Below are positions 32,445 to 42,931 of a stretch of 64,000 nt of DNA, one piece after another. The position numbers and the translations under genes are program-made. The stretch covers positions 1,612,001-1,676,000 of the forward strand of contig NC_089397.1 in the NCBI RefSeq assembly GCF_003171515.1. The letters are read 5' to 3'. Positions within the stretch are counted from its first letter, which is position 1, and each line of letters begins with the position of its first letter. The notes beneath the pieces are model-generated. The model was not told the origin of the DNA. It was given only the letters and a program-made list of their open reading frames with translations, and searched no databases. The DNA is from Pyrenophora tritici-repentis (lineage: Eukaryota; Ascomycota; Dothideomycetes; Pleosporales; Pleosporaceae).

Positions 32445-32549
32445 ACGTAGAATGTAGGATGAAATGGACGTCTCGAACGTGCATCATTCATTGTAATCTA
32501 CCTATAGCCTATCTGCACCTATGAGATGTAGCTGCATGCCACACACCAG
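32445..32549. repeat. Dispersed repeat, about 105 bp (copy 2)
   Basis: Same sequence as 19370-19494 in the same orientation, here starting directly after the right end of MITE copy F. It lacks about 15 bp present in copy 1 between CATTCATT and GCCTATC. Confidence 0.6.
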
Positions 32550-32827
32550 AGGCTTGAAGGACGCGATCGGACGATGTCCAAAGATACAGGTTGGCGCGGT
32601 CAGTGCTGCACACCGGGATATGGAAGAGAGAAGATTGGAGTATAAAAGAGCAAATTTGATTGTGGAAGGGCGTCAAAAGTCAGGCGGGGTGAGTAAAGCA
32701 TGGGAAGGCACCATGGAGAGCGGAGGTCAGTCGCACTCTATCAAAGTAGGAAGGCACAAATTCTCGCCCAAGCCCACAGTTCAATATCCGCATTAACCCT
32801 ACACGCCAATTCCACATCGTTGAAGTC

Positions 32828-33413
32828 CTATTCTCCAAGGTCGTATCCTTCTTCCTCGCGCTCATCATAGTCCCTCCTTGAAGAAGACGTGAGACGAGTG
32901 CTTCTGCGCCGATTCTCGTGGGATCCTGCAAAGAGGGTGTTATTTTACTGTTACTACAACGCATCATATAATCAGCCTACCTTAAGCAGATTCTTTTTCG
33001 CCTTCCTCCTCGTCTTCGAAGTTGCGGCTCGGATCCAGACACATCGCTGCACGTTGGACATCGTGTTTGAGCTTCTTTTGAAGTGACTCGACTTGTTCGA
33101 CTTGTTCTGGAGCAGTATTCTGGATCTTTTCGTTCGTCTTCCGTATCGCGCGAAACGCCAGAGTTGTGTTTCCGTTGAATTGCAGCGGCTTTGGACGTTG
33201 CACTTGAATGTGCGGGCTCGTGATCAACCGGAACATGTCTTTCCTCAGGTCACTCCTTGCTTGTTCTAACCGGTCGGTCGGGCTTTTTCCTTCGCCTCTT
33301 TTGACTTGACCAGTTTCCGTCGCCGTGAAATGGACTACATCCTTGACGCCCTTGATGACATTGTAGAAGTTCGTGTCCCGGACAGTGTCCTAACCTGGGA
33401 ATTCGGCGTCCAT
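32828..33413 (-). pseudogene. Unrecognised small protein gene with two nonsense codons
   Basis: Frame from ATG 33413 reads MDAEFPG, then TAG (33392-33390), then a long charged stretch (DTVRDTNFYNVIKGVKDVVH; KIQNTAPEQVEQVESLQKKL) to TAA at 32984-32982. One base later is a GTAGGC donor (intron 32980-32926), and the exon at 32925-32828 continues in the same frame (GSHENRRRSTRLTSSSRRDY, DEREEEGYDLGE) to a natural TAG. Read through both stops, this is one 176-residue helical, highly charged protein. Both stops fit C-to-T changes (CAG to TAG, CAA to TAA). If the inner ATG at 33238-33236 is used, a shorter intact protein of about 84 aa is possible. I do not recognise the family. Confidence 0.45.
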
Positions 33414-33590
33414 AGTGGAGAACCTGAGGTGGTATCCTGGTGAACGCGGTCTTCTTACGAAAGGTATATCTTCTTGTATGGTGCTTTAATGCTCTGGAGG
33501 GGAGTGTGGTGTTCTGGCGAGTGTGGTGTCACGGGGAGATGTCTACTCTCTATATGTGATGCTCCACCTTTACCTGCAAACGCAAGCCGC

Positions 33591-33711
33591 CTTCACCTAC
33601 AAACGCAAACCGACTCACCGCCACCTTTTGCCCCGTATCTACAGACCCGCCGCCTTCACCTGCAAACGCAAACCGACTCACCCCCACCGTTTGCCCTGTA
33701 TCTACAGACCC
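33591..33711. repeat. Two tandem 63-bp units upstream of the 33765 start
   Basis: CTTCACCTRCAAACGCAAAC at 33591 and again at 33654, each followed by CGACTCACC, a TTTGCCC block and GTATCTACAGACCC. Partial third copy (CCTGCAAACGCAAGCCGC) precedes at 33573. Lies in the 5' region of the next gene. Confidence 0.75.
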
Positions 33712-33764
33712 ATCAGCTTCAAAACCTTGACATCTCCAAACACACGAGGTTTTCAACTCAAACA

Positions 33765-34678
33765 ATGTCATCGCCACTACCCGACAGACCGGTTACCAAG
33801 ATCAACGAAGGGTCGGCGGAGACAACGTCCAAAACGCTACATGTCACGAGGGAAGAGAATGCAGCGAACATGCTTCTAATGCAGCACTCGCTGTATGACC
33901 TGACGAGAGAGCCAGATGCGCTGAAAGCTCTCCGACAGACCGTCGACAACATGCTACCCGAACTGGCGAAGCTGCCCGAGGACGAAGGAACAGAGGCATT
34001 CTATGATTTCGACAACGCCATCACAGCCACAGACGCAGACAAGGTCGTATCCGAAGTCAAGGTTCGTTCGTAACCAACCTCCCTGTTCAGTACAGTACAA
34101 TAACTTAAGTCTTTGCAGAATTCAAACCCGCGAATATGCACACTCGACCTCCATCTCATCAAGGCCCTACATGACACAATGCGTACCGAAAACCTCGGCG
34201 GAAGACTTCCCTACGAGAGCCTGGCCGTGTTCCTCGAACTAGCACACAGCCGTGCAAGAGACGGATGGAGTGTGGCACTTCTGAAAGAGGTCATCATACA
34301 CGTCCTGTCTGATATTGAGATCTTCCAACGACTTCAAGGCATATGCGTGGATCGGACGGCGTCGGACGAAGCTGAGCCAACACTAGATCCGATGTCGCAT
34401 TCGTATTCCGTGTGCGCCAAGCACTCCAGGATATCAAGCATTTCTGGGAAGCACAAGCGACCGCACTGCGAGACCAACATGGAGGAGTACAGAAGCACCA
34501 CTCCATAACGGACTTGATGAACAAGATTAGCAACACCATAGACCGAACTACATTTGCAGCTCTCGCGGAGCAGGTCATGGCGATACATGCAGAACAGCTC
34601 GTCGCGGGGCACAGTGAAGGGGTCACCCATATTGGAAAAGTGGTGCAGGCCATTGACATGATGCTGAAAGCGAAATAG
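33765..34678 (+). CDS. Unrecognised helical protein
   Basis: Proposed exons 33765-34061, 34119-34346, 34430-34678; 257 aa. Start MSSPLPDRPVTKINEG. Helical segments include ENAANMLLMQHSLYDL, LDLHLIKALHDTMRTENLGG, LLKEVIIHVLSDIEIFQRLQ and ITDLMNKISNTIDRTTF. The second junction is uncertain: the frame changes between about 34347 and 34412, which an 83-nt intron (donor GTGGAT) repairs; but VFRVRQALQDIKHFW reads like coding sequence in the downstream frame, so a one-base deletion in a single exon is the alternative. No domain recognised. It diverges from the broken gene at 32828-33413. Confidence 0.5.
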
Positions 34679-34693
34679 CACACTATTGGAGCA

Positions 34694-34803
34694 CACCTGG
34701 GTCAAAGTACTTGACATACCTGTGTACACAGACCGCTGTAGTCGCCAGGCACACCTATTAGGTACTCACTCCACACTGTCAAGCATCTTATGATACCCAG
34801 GTG
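34694..34803. mobile_element. MITE, 110 bp (copy G)
   Basis: CACCTGGGT ends on both sides, CTTGACA inner end motif, and the family core CTGTAGTCGCCAGGCACACC and TATTAGGTACTCA. Starts 15 bp after the stop of the preceding gene. Confidence 0.85.
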
Positions 34804-35069
34804 AGTATACGAATCTTCCCTTTTGGAACTTCGATTGGGGTTTAGGAGTCACAAAAGTTAAACACATCTCATAGTGGGCATGATAGTAAGAATTTAATGA
34901 TTTTCTGGTTGAGTCCTAAACCTGTATTGTAGAGGGTCGTAGTGAGGCTGGTGAATCTGTAATGCTCCATGAATTACTCCGGAACACCTCAACTTGAGAA
35001 AATAAAAACACCGTGGATAAAAGAAATTTCCAGAATTAGACCGCCTCTTCTCAAAGCAGGGTTACCGTT
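34804..35069. other. Intergenic, nothing recognised
   Basis: AT-rich gap between MITE copy G and the next gene end. Confidence 0.4.
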
Positions 35070-35663
35070 CTAATCTTGCGACCATCTGAGCGGGTTTGCG
35101 GGTGCGGTCACTGCCCTTGTCATAGGCTTTTTATGTGAAGCAATGACAGTGGTCCCCAAGGTCTTGTCCACACCTCGATACTGGCCAGATCCTGCGGCAC
35201 GCCTCTTGTTTGACTCCATAATCATGCGCATCGTATCTTGTGTGACTAGAGCTCCTTCGGCTGGCTTTTGGATTTTGCTTTTGGCTGCAGTTGTAGGCGA
35301 CAACGTGTTGATACCCGTTTTGGGCCTGAGGACGTTTGCGATGCTTTCGGAAAGAGCCTTGTCATCGATCTTGGTAATGGGAGTGTCTTCTTCCACGAGG
35401 CTGTCTTTGCGGGCAGGATGAGCCGGGGTGGCTTTACTAAGCGACTCAAGCTCGTGAACAGATTCGACAGAGTTGTTCTTGTTCGTTTTGCTAGTCAAAG
35501 AAGAGTCGGAATGCTTGCGGAAAGTCTTGAGTAAGGCGAAGTCGCCTGTCTTGCGGAGCCAGCGGCGAATCGAAGAGTGTGGCTTTGATTCCTGGCAGTC
35601 AAGAGGCTTCTTGATGGAAGCCTCTTTGGGCTGCTCACCCACGGTGAACATAGTGATATCCAT
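35070..35663 (-). CDS. Unrecognised small basic protein
   Basis: Single exon, 197 aa, start MDITMFTVGEQPKEASIKKP; upstream in-frame sequence to 35819 has no ATG. Composition is Ser/Lys/Thr-rich with a central basic segment (SSIRRWLRKTGDFALLKTFR) and a basic C-terminus (NKRRAAGSGQYRGVDKTLG). Mostly disordered, no signal peptide or membrane helix. No family recognised; may be lineage-specific. Its 594-nt frame without stops and a sensible ATG are the only evidence. Confidence 0.5.
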   Translation of the reverse strand: MDITMFTVGEQPKEASIKKPLDCQESKPHSSIRRWLRKTGDFALLKTFRKHSDSSLTSKTNKNNSVESVHELESLSKATPAHPARKDSLVEEDTPITKIDDKALSESIANVLRPKTGINTLSPTTAAKSKIQKPAEGALVTQDTMRMIMESNKRRAAGSGQYRGVDKTLGTTVIASHKKPMTRAVTAPANPLRWSQD

Positions 35664-36424
35664 GATGAAGATAGGAGTATGAATATAGATTTGTCGTTGA
35701 AATTTCGGGCACTTCTTTACTAACGTTAGTTTTAATCCAGTAACCGCTAAAAGACATTCATGGATGTGACCTACAGACCGAGCTTCAAGTCCTCTTTGTT
35801 TTGGAGAGTGTATCTTCAAGGAGTGAATGGTTTCGAGGATAAAACAGGAAATTATGAGATTTTATACAGGTGCGCACGAAACTTTGAGAGGAATATTGTA
35901 CCGGATCTTGTGGGCTATTTCCGCCATATTACTCACAGGGTCAAAGAAAAAACAGCATAATATAGTAAGAACTAAGTAAATAAGGCCCACAATAGGCAAG
36001 CATACGTTGCCACGAGATGTGGTTCATAAATGAAATACATCATACTTCTGAGCTACGAAGTCACTGAGTACCTGGGAGCCGACCTAAACGAAGAACGAGA
36101 ACGAGGCGAGCGAAGGGTCATAGACTATTCCATGGGACAGAGCGGAGGTTTGGGAAAGCAAGCGAATGAAGCGATCGTGTGGATATGGACAGTTTACGGG
36201 ACGCGACCAGACCCTATGTTCTCTGCGGGTAATCCGGATTACGAGCCCACTTGGGCTCGAGCAAAGACACTTGATATCCACGAACTTTGTCACTCCAGAC
36301 AAAACTTGGTCGGCACAAAATGATGGCCAGTGGTGAGCAAGTGGTATTCCCTGAAAGATTCCTATAGCGCCAGCCCAATGCATACATGTATTTGTACACC
36401 CAACTGACAAGGTAATATCGCCCT
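35664..36424. other. Intergenic region, no gene recognised
   Basis: A 97-codon frame at 36030-36323 starts with ATG but has no recognisable features, so it is not called. Confidence 0.4.
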
Positions 36425-36803
36425 CTACTTGCGCGCATCAACGGCCTGTTGCAAGGCTTGGGTGGTGCCTAGCGATTGCTGCGCAGATCGATCAAGAGGC
36501 TTGTCGGGGACCACGACATCTTCGAATTCGTCCTGGGAGATGGCATTTATCGTGTAGGAGTCTATGGAATGTGAGTCAAGGTATCATATTAGCGGGGCAT
36601 GTATCCGTACATATGCCGACAACCAGGGCGCAGATAGCGACGCCGCTGATTGTGTTTTTGAGAATGTACGGTGCTCTGGCTCGCAACAGGGCCGGCGATG
36701 CCCGCATGCGGTCGTCATAGTAGGTCGAACGGAATGGTTTGCTGCCAATGTTATTATGCGCACATGACGAGTATGCATTCACATAGGGCACTCACTATCC
36801 CAT
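36425..36803 (-). CDS. COA3: Cytochrome c oxidase assembly factor 3, mitochondrial
   Basis: Three exons, 36803-36796, 36741-36611, 36561-36425; 91 aa. Small inner-membrane protein that stabilises newly made Cox1 during complex IV assembly. Evidence: STYYDDRMRASPALLRARAP directly before a single membrane helix (YILKNTISGVAICALVVGIY), then TINAISQDEFEDVVVP, the layout of fungal COA3. The first coding exon is only 8 nt (ATGGGATA) and was placed because it alone gives an ATG in frame with a GTGAGT donor. Introns are 54 and 49 nt. Head-to-head with the Pta1 gene. Confidence 0.88.
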
Positions 36804-37199
36804 GGTGGCGTCCTGACTCTCGCTGTCTTGCGGGGAAGGAATGGATCTCGCCGCGGTGGTGAGTTCCACCAGGCTAGTCGGGCTTGGCAAGCAGGTGCGA
36901 TGATAGTTATGCGGCAGCCGCGAACACTCGGCTCACTCGTCACTCACCTCACTCGGTAGCTGTAGTCAACAACACCAGGCGCGCAACTCCCTTTGCTTCT
37001 CTACACTCTCTTCGCCTCTTGAACGATAATATTGCTGGGAATGGGAGAGGCCTTGACGGCGGATACCGGTCTTTGTCGCGCTCTTAGTTTGATTGCGTCG
37101 CGCGCGTGAACAAACGTCACTACTACTGCTGCTGCTGCGCTTCACACCCCTCAAAGAAACAAAGCTCTTCTTGCTGTGCACTGCGTCATCCAACCGCCC
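36804..37199. promoter_or_regulatory. Divergent promoter region, COA3 / PTA1
   Basis: 396 bp between two start codons with no gene inside. No specific element recognised. Confidence 0.45.
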
Positions 37200-39843
37200 A
37201 TGATGAGTTCGCAAACGATTCAGCAGATGGAATCAGCCCGGTCGCTCGCGCTAGGCGACGGTAGATACTATCCTACCATCATACCAGGCGTGCTTCCCAT
37301 CATCGGCTACAGTGAAGACCAGAGTGTCGACATTCAGCGATGGGGCGCCGACTTTCTAGCTGAGGCTTTTGCATCGCCAACCTGGCCCCAAGAGATCAAG
37401 CAGAACAACGCACCTTCGGTGCTTGTTACGTTGAAAGCCTACCTTGACAATGTCGACGACAAGAGCGTCATCAAGAGCTCCATCCAGGCGGCCGCGAGTG
37501 TGTACCCGCTGGTCTACAAACACACGTAAGTTACCCCTCCAGGCATCAGATAGAGTCCCCTCGTGTCAAATATGCAATGCGCGCCCATAAGTCCCTTTAA
37601 GCTTGCATGCACGAGACTCCAGTTATACGAACATTTTCTCATACTTGCTTGTGCCCAGTGTCTCCGACCCCAGCGATGCGCAAAAGTGGCAGCTCATGGC
37701 TGGCATCAAGTCGAATATCCTGCGCCGAATGGATACAGCTGCTCCAGGTGTGCGCATATGTTGCGTCAAGTTTCTCCAGCAAGTCGTTCTGGTACAGACA
37801 CCAGGCATTGCAGACCCCCGGGTAAGTGCTGTTCCCAAATAAATACATATGCAGTCATCTGATGTTTGCAGCGAGCCGATCCCAACGACATCTCCCTTTC
37901 TCTCGTACCGCGCGATCATCCTCTCATACCATATGCAAGCCTCGAGGCTGAAGGACATGGATTATTAGACAGGTTGCTGGACATTATACACGGAGATCAC
38001 AGGTTAGATAGACAGCCGCAGACTGATGGTACACCTCTAACAGGCACTAGTGACGGCCTTCTCGTGACTGCTACGCTGAATAGTTTGGGCATGTTGATCC
38101 ATCGCCGACCAAATGCTGCAAACAAGATCATGAATAGTGTCTTCAACTTCAACCCTTTGAAGCTTGCCAATTCGCCCATGACACCCAAGAACAAGGTCAT
38201 CATGAAGTCGATTGAGCGTACCACACGCGCGCTCTTGGTGAACATCATGAAGCGGTATGTTTGCACCTACCCCTGACCGCACTGCTCATACTAACACACG
38301 CAGAAATCCTGAAAACCCAGTGAACGGGCGGATACAGCAGTTCTTGGAGCGCATGCATCGCACACGGGTGGAGGTCTTTGATGAATCTAACCGTAAACGC
38401 CCAGCTCCTAGTGAACCGACTGATGGACTTGATCAAGCCAAGAGACAGCGATTGATCGCTGAACCTCCAAGCCGTACACCATCTGTCCAACCGCTACCGC
38501 CCGGTGAAGTGAGCTGGCGACAACTGTATACTCTGAACTCTGAAGGAAGCACTGCAAACTTTGACGTGCAGAATTTCAGAGATCCGGAGCAATTGCTAAG
38601 GATTGTCATACCTGTTCTGCAGTCAGTCAACCCAGTAAAGCTAGAGCAAGCTATCAACGTATGTGATGTTTTCCTGTTTTCTTAAGTTGACCTCGGACCT
38701 GGGTCAACCATGTAAACGACTATATCATCCAAGCATCTGCTAACGTATACCCAGGCGGTGCGTGCTCGTTACCAGATACTCCGCCAGACCGCTGCAAGCC
38801 AACCTCAACGGCCACCCACAGCTCCTGCTGCAGAAGACGAAGAAGAATACGAACCCGACTTCGAGCCTGAAGATGCCGAACAGATCATCAACAAAATGGA
38901 CGGCGTCCCTTCAGATCCTTTCGCGTCTCAGTCCGGACCAACCACGGCGCTAGCGCCCTACAAGTTGCCCGAGGCACCTCCGTTATCAGAACAGGATGTT
39001 CAGAAGTACGGTGATATGACTGTACAACGAGCCTTCGGCATGCTGAGCAGTGTAGATGAGACGCAGAAGAGCAGGACCAACAAAGGCGGCTTTAATCGGC
39101 TCGCTGCCATCGACTACACTCGAGACGCATGGGTCACTATACTGTCAAGATTGGCCACGCGCGCAAGTGCTGGCCTTGATGACCCTGAAGAAGGCATCAA
39201 GGATGAGTACGCCGTCAAGAGCGCGAAGGGCAACACAAAACTCAGCGATGCTGTAAGAGATGGACTGTACCAGTACATCATGTACGACTGGAAGAAGCGC
39301 ATCGACGTCGCTATCTCTTGGTTAAATGAGGAATGGTACAACGACATGGTCCTCAGCCAAGCCGCCGAAGACTCTGCCACAAATGGCTCGTCCAACGGCC
39401 ACACAAAGTCGAAACCACCAAAAGGAAACTACCACCGTTGCGCGCTCCGTCTCATCGATGGCATACTCCCATACATTGAGCACACAGACAAGATTCTTCT
39501 CCGTTTCCTTTCGGAAATCCCCACTATTGACTACAGCATTCTGGTGCGCCTCAAGAAGATGGCTGAGGATCCTGAACGCATCGACCTGGCGTGTAACGCG
39601 TTGCACTATCTTTACATGTTCAGGCCACCTGTTCGAAAGATTGTGGTCGACATCCTAGCGGAGATGTGGGTGGAGAATGATAGGGCAAAGCCAAGTGCAC
39701 GCAAGCTGTTGATCAGGTGGAGGCCAGAGGTGCTTGGCGAGGAGAGGGTAGCCACACCTGTGGTCAAGAGCGAAGGAGGGGGCGACACGCAAATGATCAA
39801 GGAGAGCGCCAATGGCGCCCTTGAAGTCAAGGCTGCTTCTTAA
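37200..39843 (+). CDS. PTA1: Symplekin/Pta1-type mRNA 3'-end processing scaffold
   Basis: Five exons: 37200-37525, 37659-37821, 37872-38254, 38304-38658, 38755-39843; 771 aa. Scaffold of the cleavage and polyadenylation factor in the nucleus, binding Ssu72 and Ysh1. The N-terminal HEAT-type region is clear (FLAEAFASPTWP, SVIKSSIQAAASVYPLVYK, GIKSNILRRMDTAAPGVRIC, VRICCVKFLQQVVLVQTPG), followed by the segment SDGLLVTATLNSLGMLIHRR, then an acidic disordered linker (EDEEEYEPDFEPEDAEQ). The C-terminal part has RCALRLIDGILPYIEHTDKI and VDILAEMWVENDRAKPSARK. Length equals yeast Pta1 (about 785). Start is the first of two tandem ATGs. Confidence 0.9.
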
Positions 39844-42800
39844 GAGGAGAAATATGTGCACATGACAGATACATGGCTTCGGACGAAAGCCAAAAGGAAT
39901 GGTCTAGGTTAGGGACTCGGAAGAAGAGACCATGGGAGTTATATAGACCCCGTACACTACCTTGTACCTTTTTTCTATACTGCAGGAGGCCTTTTCCATT
40001 GTTCAAATAGTTGTATACCTATGTTTTCAAGAGTTCTCTGTTTTCTTCTTCTTTCAAAGGTCGTACAAAGCGTACGCTGTAGGGACGATAGGATATTATG
40101 AACACCTCTTGAGTAACCATCTTGTGCAAAGAGAGTTGCATCTGCGTGTGACATTAGTGCAAGCAGCGATTGACGAGTCGTGAATTTTCATGTGAAGTTT
40201 TCGCGAGTTGAAAAAGAGAAAGGTGTAGATAGAGATCAATACATGTTGACACCCTCCATGTTATATGCGAAATGCGGTAAAAGACGAGTTTTTTTTTGGA
40301 GCTCGGGCTGTCGTCGTGGATCGTGTAATTTGGACACTATCAGGATAAGGAGCTAGATATTATCGTTGATAGCCACTAGGCAGGGGCGGCTACCTAACCC
40401 ACTTCATTCAATCCAACATATTGAAGAGATCAAGAAAGTGGGAAGCTGTTGTTGTTCACCTGGGGAAGACACACTGGGACACTTTGACATTATGGATTAA
40501 AGCTACCTAAGACCTCTTTGAAAATCATGTTTCGAATTTCTGGAGGCAAAGAAAAGAGGGGGATTGAAGCGTTGGCTTATGTTCTATATCTGTTAGCGAA
40601 GAAATTAATACGACTGTAGTGATACTTATTGGTGCTTACATGATTTGGAATTGGCTCCGTAGCTACAGGTCCGTTCTTCTGGTATCATACTGCTAGTGAG
40701 ATGACCCGGCGGGAAGGCGCGTTGAATCCCCCATTTGGAACCGTGTGTGTAGTCTGATTGCCCGCCAGTTCAACGCTTGCCAGAATCTTTCCAGCTGTAT
40801 CTTATAGTCACCAGTACCATATCGAATAATGCAACCTCATTGCCCTTGAGGATGTCTGGGGGGATTCGACTGACTATATGGTAATTTGTTGTTGGGACGA
40901 TACGTATGTATCCTGGATACATGGGTAATCAAGCAAGTATGCTGAAAATTAATATCGACTGTCAACTCGGCCCCATCTGCAAGATAATATGTCGCCAGGG
41001 GCAAGTGTTGTACACACACGACAAAGCAGTCATTTCGAAGATGGTGAGTAAATAGTTGAATATCGAGTGTAAAGCTGCAGCAACTGACAACCACGAGATC
41101 TCAGATTGTACAACTACAAGCCTCTCTGTAGGCTTTCATACCAAAGCCCGCACACGGCAGGTACCGCGCCAAACGCCGCATGTATGCCTTTTGAAAACGC
41201 CGTGACTCCATATGCGCCGCGCTCAGCCAAGAACTAACAAATACCCTATCATAGCAGTATTGATAAACATCAGTGGTACTGTATATTTGTCAGCCTGCCT
41301 GTCCTGGTCAAGACTCATCTTAACCCTGCCCATTTGATGTATGAGGGGAAGACGGCCGCTTGGAGGGGTACACATACTCCTCATCAATGTCCGTACCGAA
41401 GAGACAAGGTTTATCAAGCGCGCTTTGATACTCGCGTCGTCGCGTTGACCGTGGAAGCCGGGTTCTGCAGATGCTGTCCATCCAACTGTCGGTTGTCAGT
41501 CCAATTGCTCGTGTGTAGCGGGGAATGGCGTATGCGCGTTTGGAGTTGCGGTCTGGGTAATGAATTGTATGGGATTTCACGTACTACGTGCAAGGAAGCG
41601 GTCTTCGGAGAGGATTGCTATGGCGTTGGTGAGGAGTACGGCGACTGCGCGTATTAGCGAGTTACTCTGGCAAATGCATCTTGACATTGATTACCATAAA
41701 ACAACCCGCCAAGCCCGAAGAAGAACATTTTGGATGTCCGAATAGACGTGGAATTTAGGTTTGTGTACGTTTGGGCGCGACGAGATGGCTAGAGTTGACG
41801 AAGGTCCAGGCTACTAGAAAGACAGCTGTCGTTGGTGAATTCAACATTGGAGCCTCGGGATTATGTAATCCTCCGCATCCATGTGGCATCCCTGCAGATG
41901 GCGCATCTCGTATTCGTTAGTCAGCTGTCTAAATAGCTAGAAGATCATTTCCTGGGCCGCGCATATGCAAAGACTCCAGATGTAGCAGGACGGGTTTTGT
42001 CGGGCTCCTGTTTTGGACCTTCCCTTTTCAAAACATTTTGTCAATCGTAAACATTACCATGTCATCGATGTCTTCGATCGACGTGGATCGCTTGCCACGG
42101 CAATAGATGCATAGATTCCTGACGGCCTTTTTGTCCATTCATCCATAGCCTAATAGTTGGTCGGGCATCATGGAGTGATTCAATACGTCTGCACATGTTG
42201 ACCATGTGGGAGATGCTTAGCCGAAAACCATTCCCGGAGCCCAAGATGATCGTCATGCCAAAGCGGGACGGGCAAAGGAACGAACGCCTGTCCTCACGCC
42301 AGATTGTAACTAGGTCGTTCCCCGTCGAATCGCAGGGCTCGGAGAGGTAACCTCAACCGGGACGAAGGCGCGCCGTCTCATGGCCTGTCTTTCACAATCT
42401 GCGTCATTCGCATGCCAGTCCCCCGGGCCGAAAGCATCGTTCTAGAACTCCTTCAGCTTCAGGCAGAGACTGTAGTTGACTCTGCCCACCATTCTTCTGC
42501 TCGTGTCTTTGTTGTCTATCACATGTGAAGAGAGGCTGTGTTGGGAACCCACAGTACATTTCACGGTGCCCTGCACTCCATGTCCTCACTGCCGCCCGTG
42601 CGCCTATCGATTGTCAGGCCTAGAACCGATCTGCCCGCCTATTCACTCTACACGTCCTCCACTTTGTAAATCCTCAGACTCGCTCCGTCGCCTTCCCTCT
42701 TGCCACAACGACGCCTGCGCGCAATATTCTCCATGGTCTCGCTGCATCTTCGACCCCGTCACTCTGCTGTCGCTGCTGTGGCATGTTCAGACTGAGGCGC

Positions 42801-42931
42801 CGATACCTATTTTCCGTCCCCGTTCGGCAGTACGGCCATTCTTCCCGCGCCGAAGACCGATCGCGAATCGCGAATCGCATCACCATCCTGGGCCGACTGC
42901 ACATTCGCACCACCGTAACATCGTAATCAGA
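39844..42931. other. 3.1-kb intergenic region, no gene recognised
   Basis: Includes the 3' flank of PTA1 and probably a long 5' UTR of the histidine kinase: the kinase frame is open upstream to 42476, but without a sensible ATG or domain. No tRNA or repeat seen. Confidence 0.4.

Noticed and set aside
34347..34412. Definite frameshift pseudogene call for 33765-34678
   Set aside because: An 83-nt GT..AG intron with correct phase restores the frame, so damage cannot be claimed from sequence alone.
36030..36323. 97-codon frame with ATG next to COA3
   Set aside because: Possible but without any supporting feature; left uncalled.
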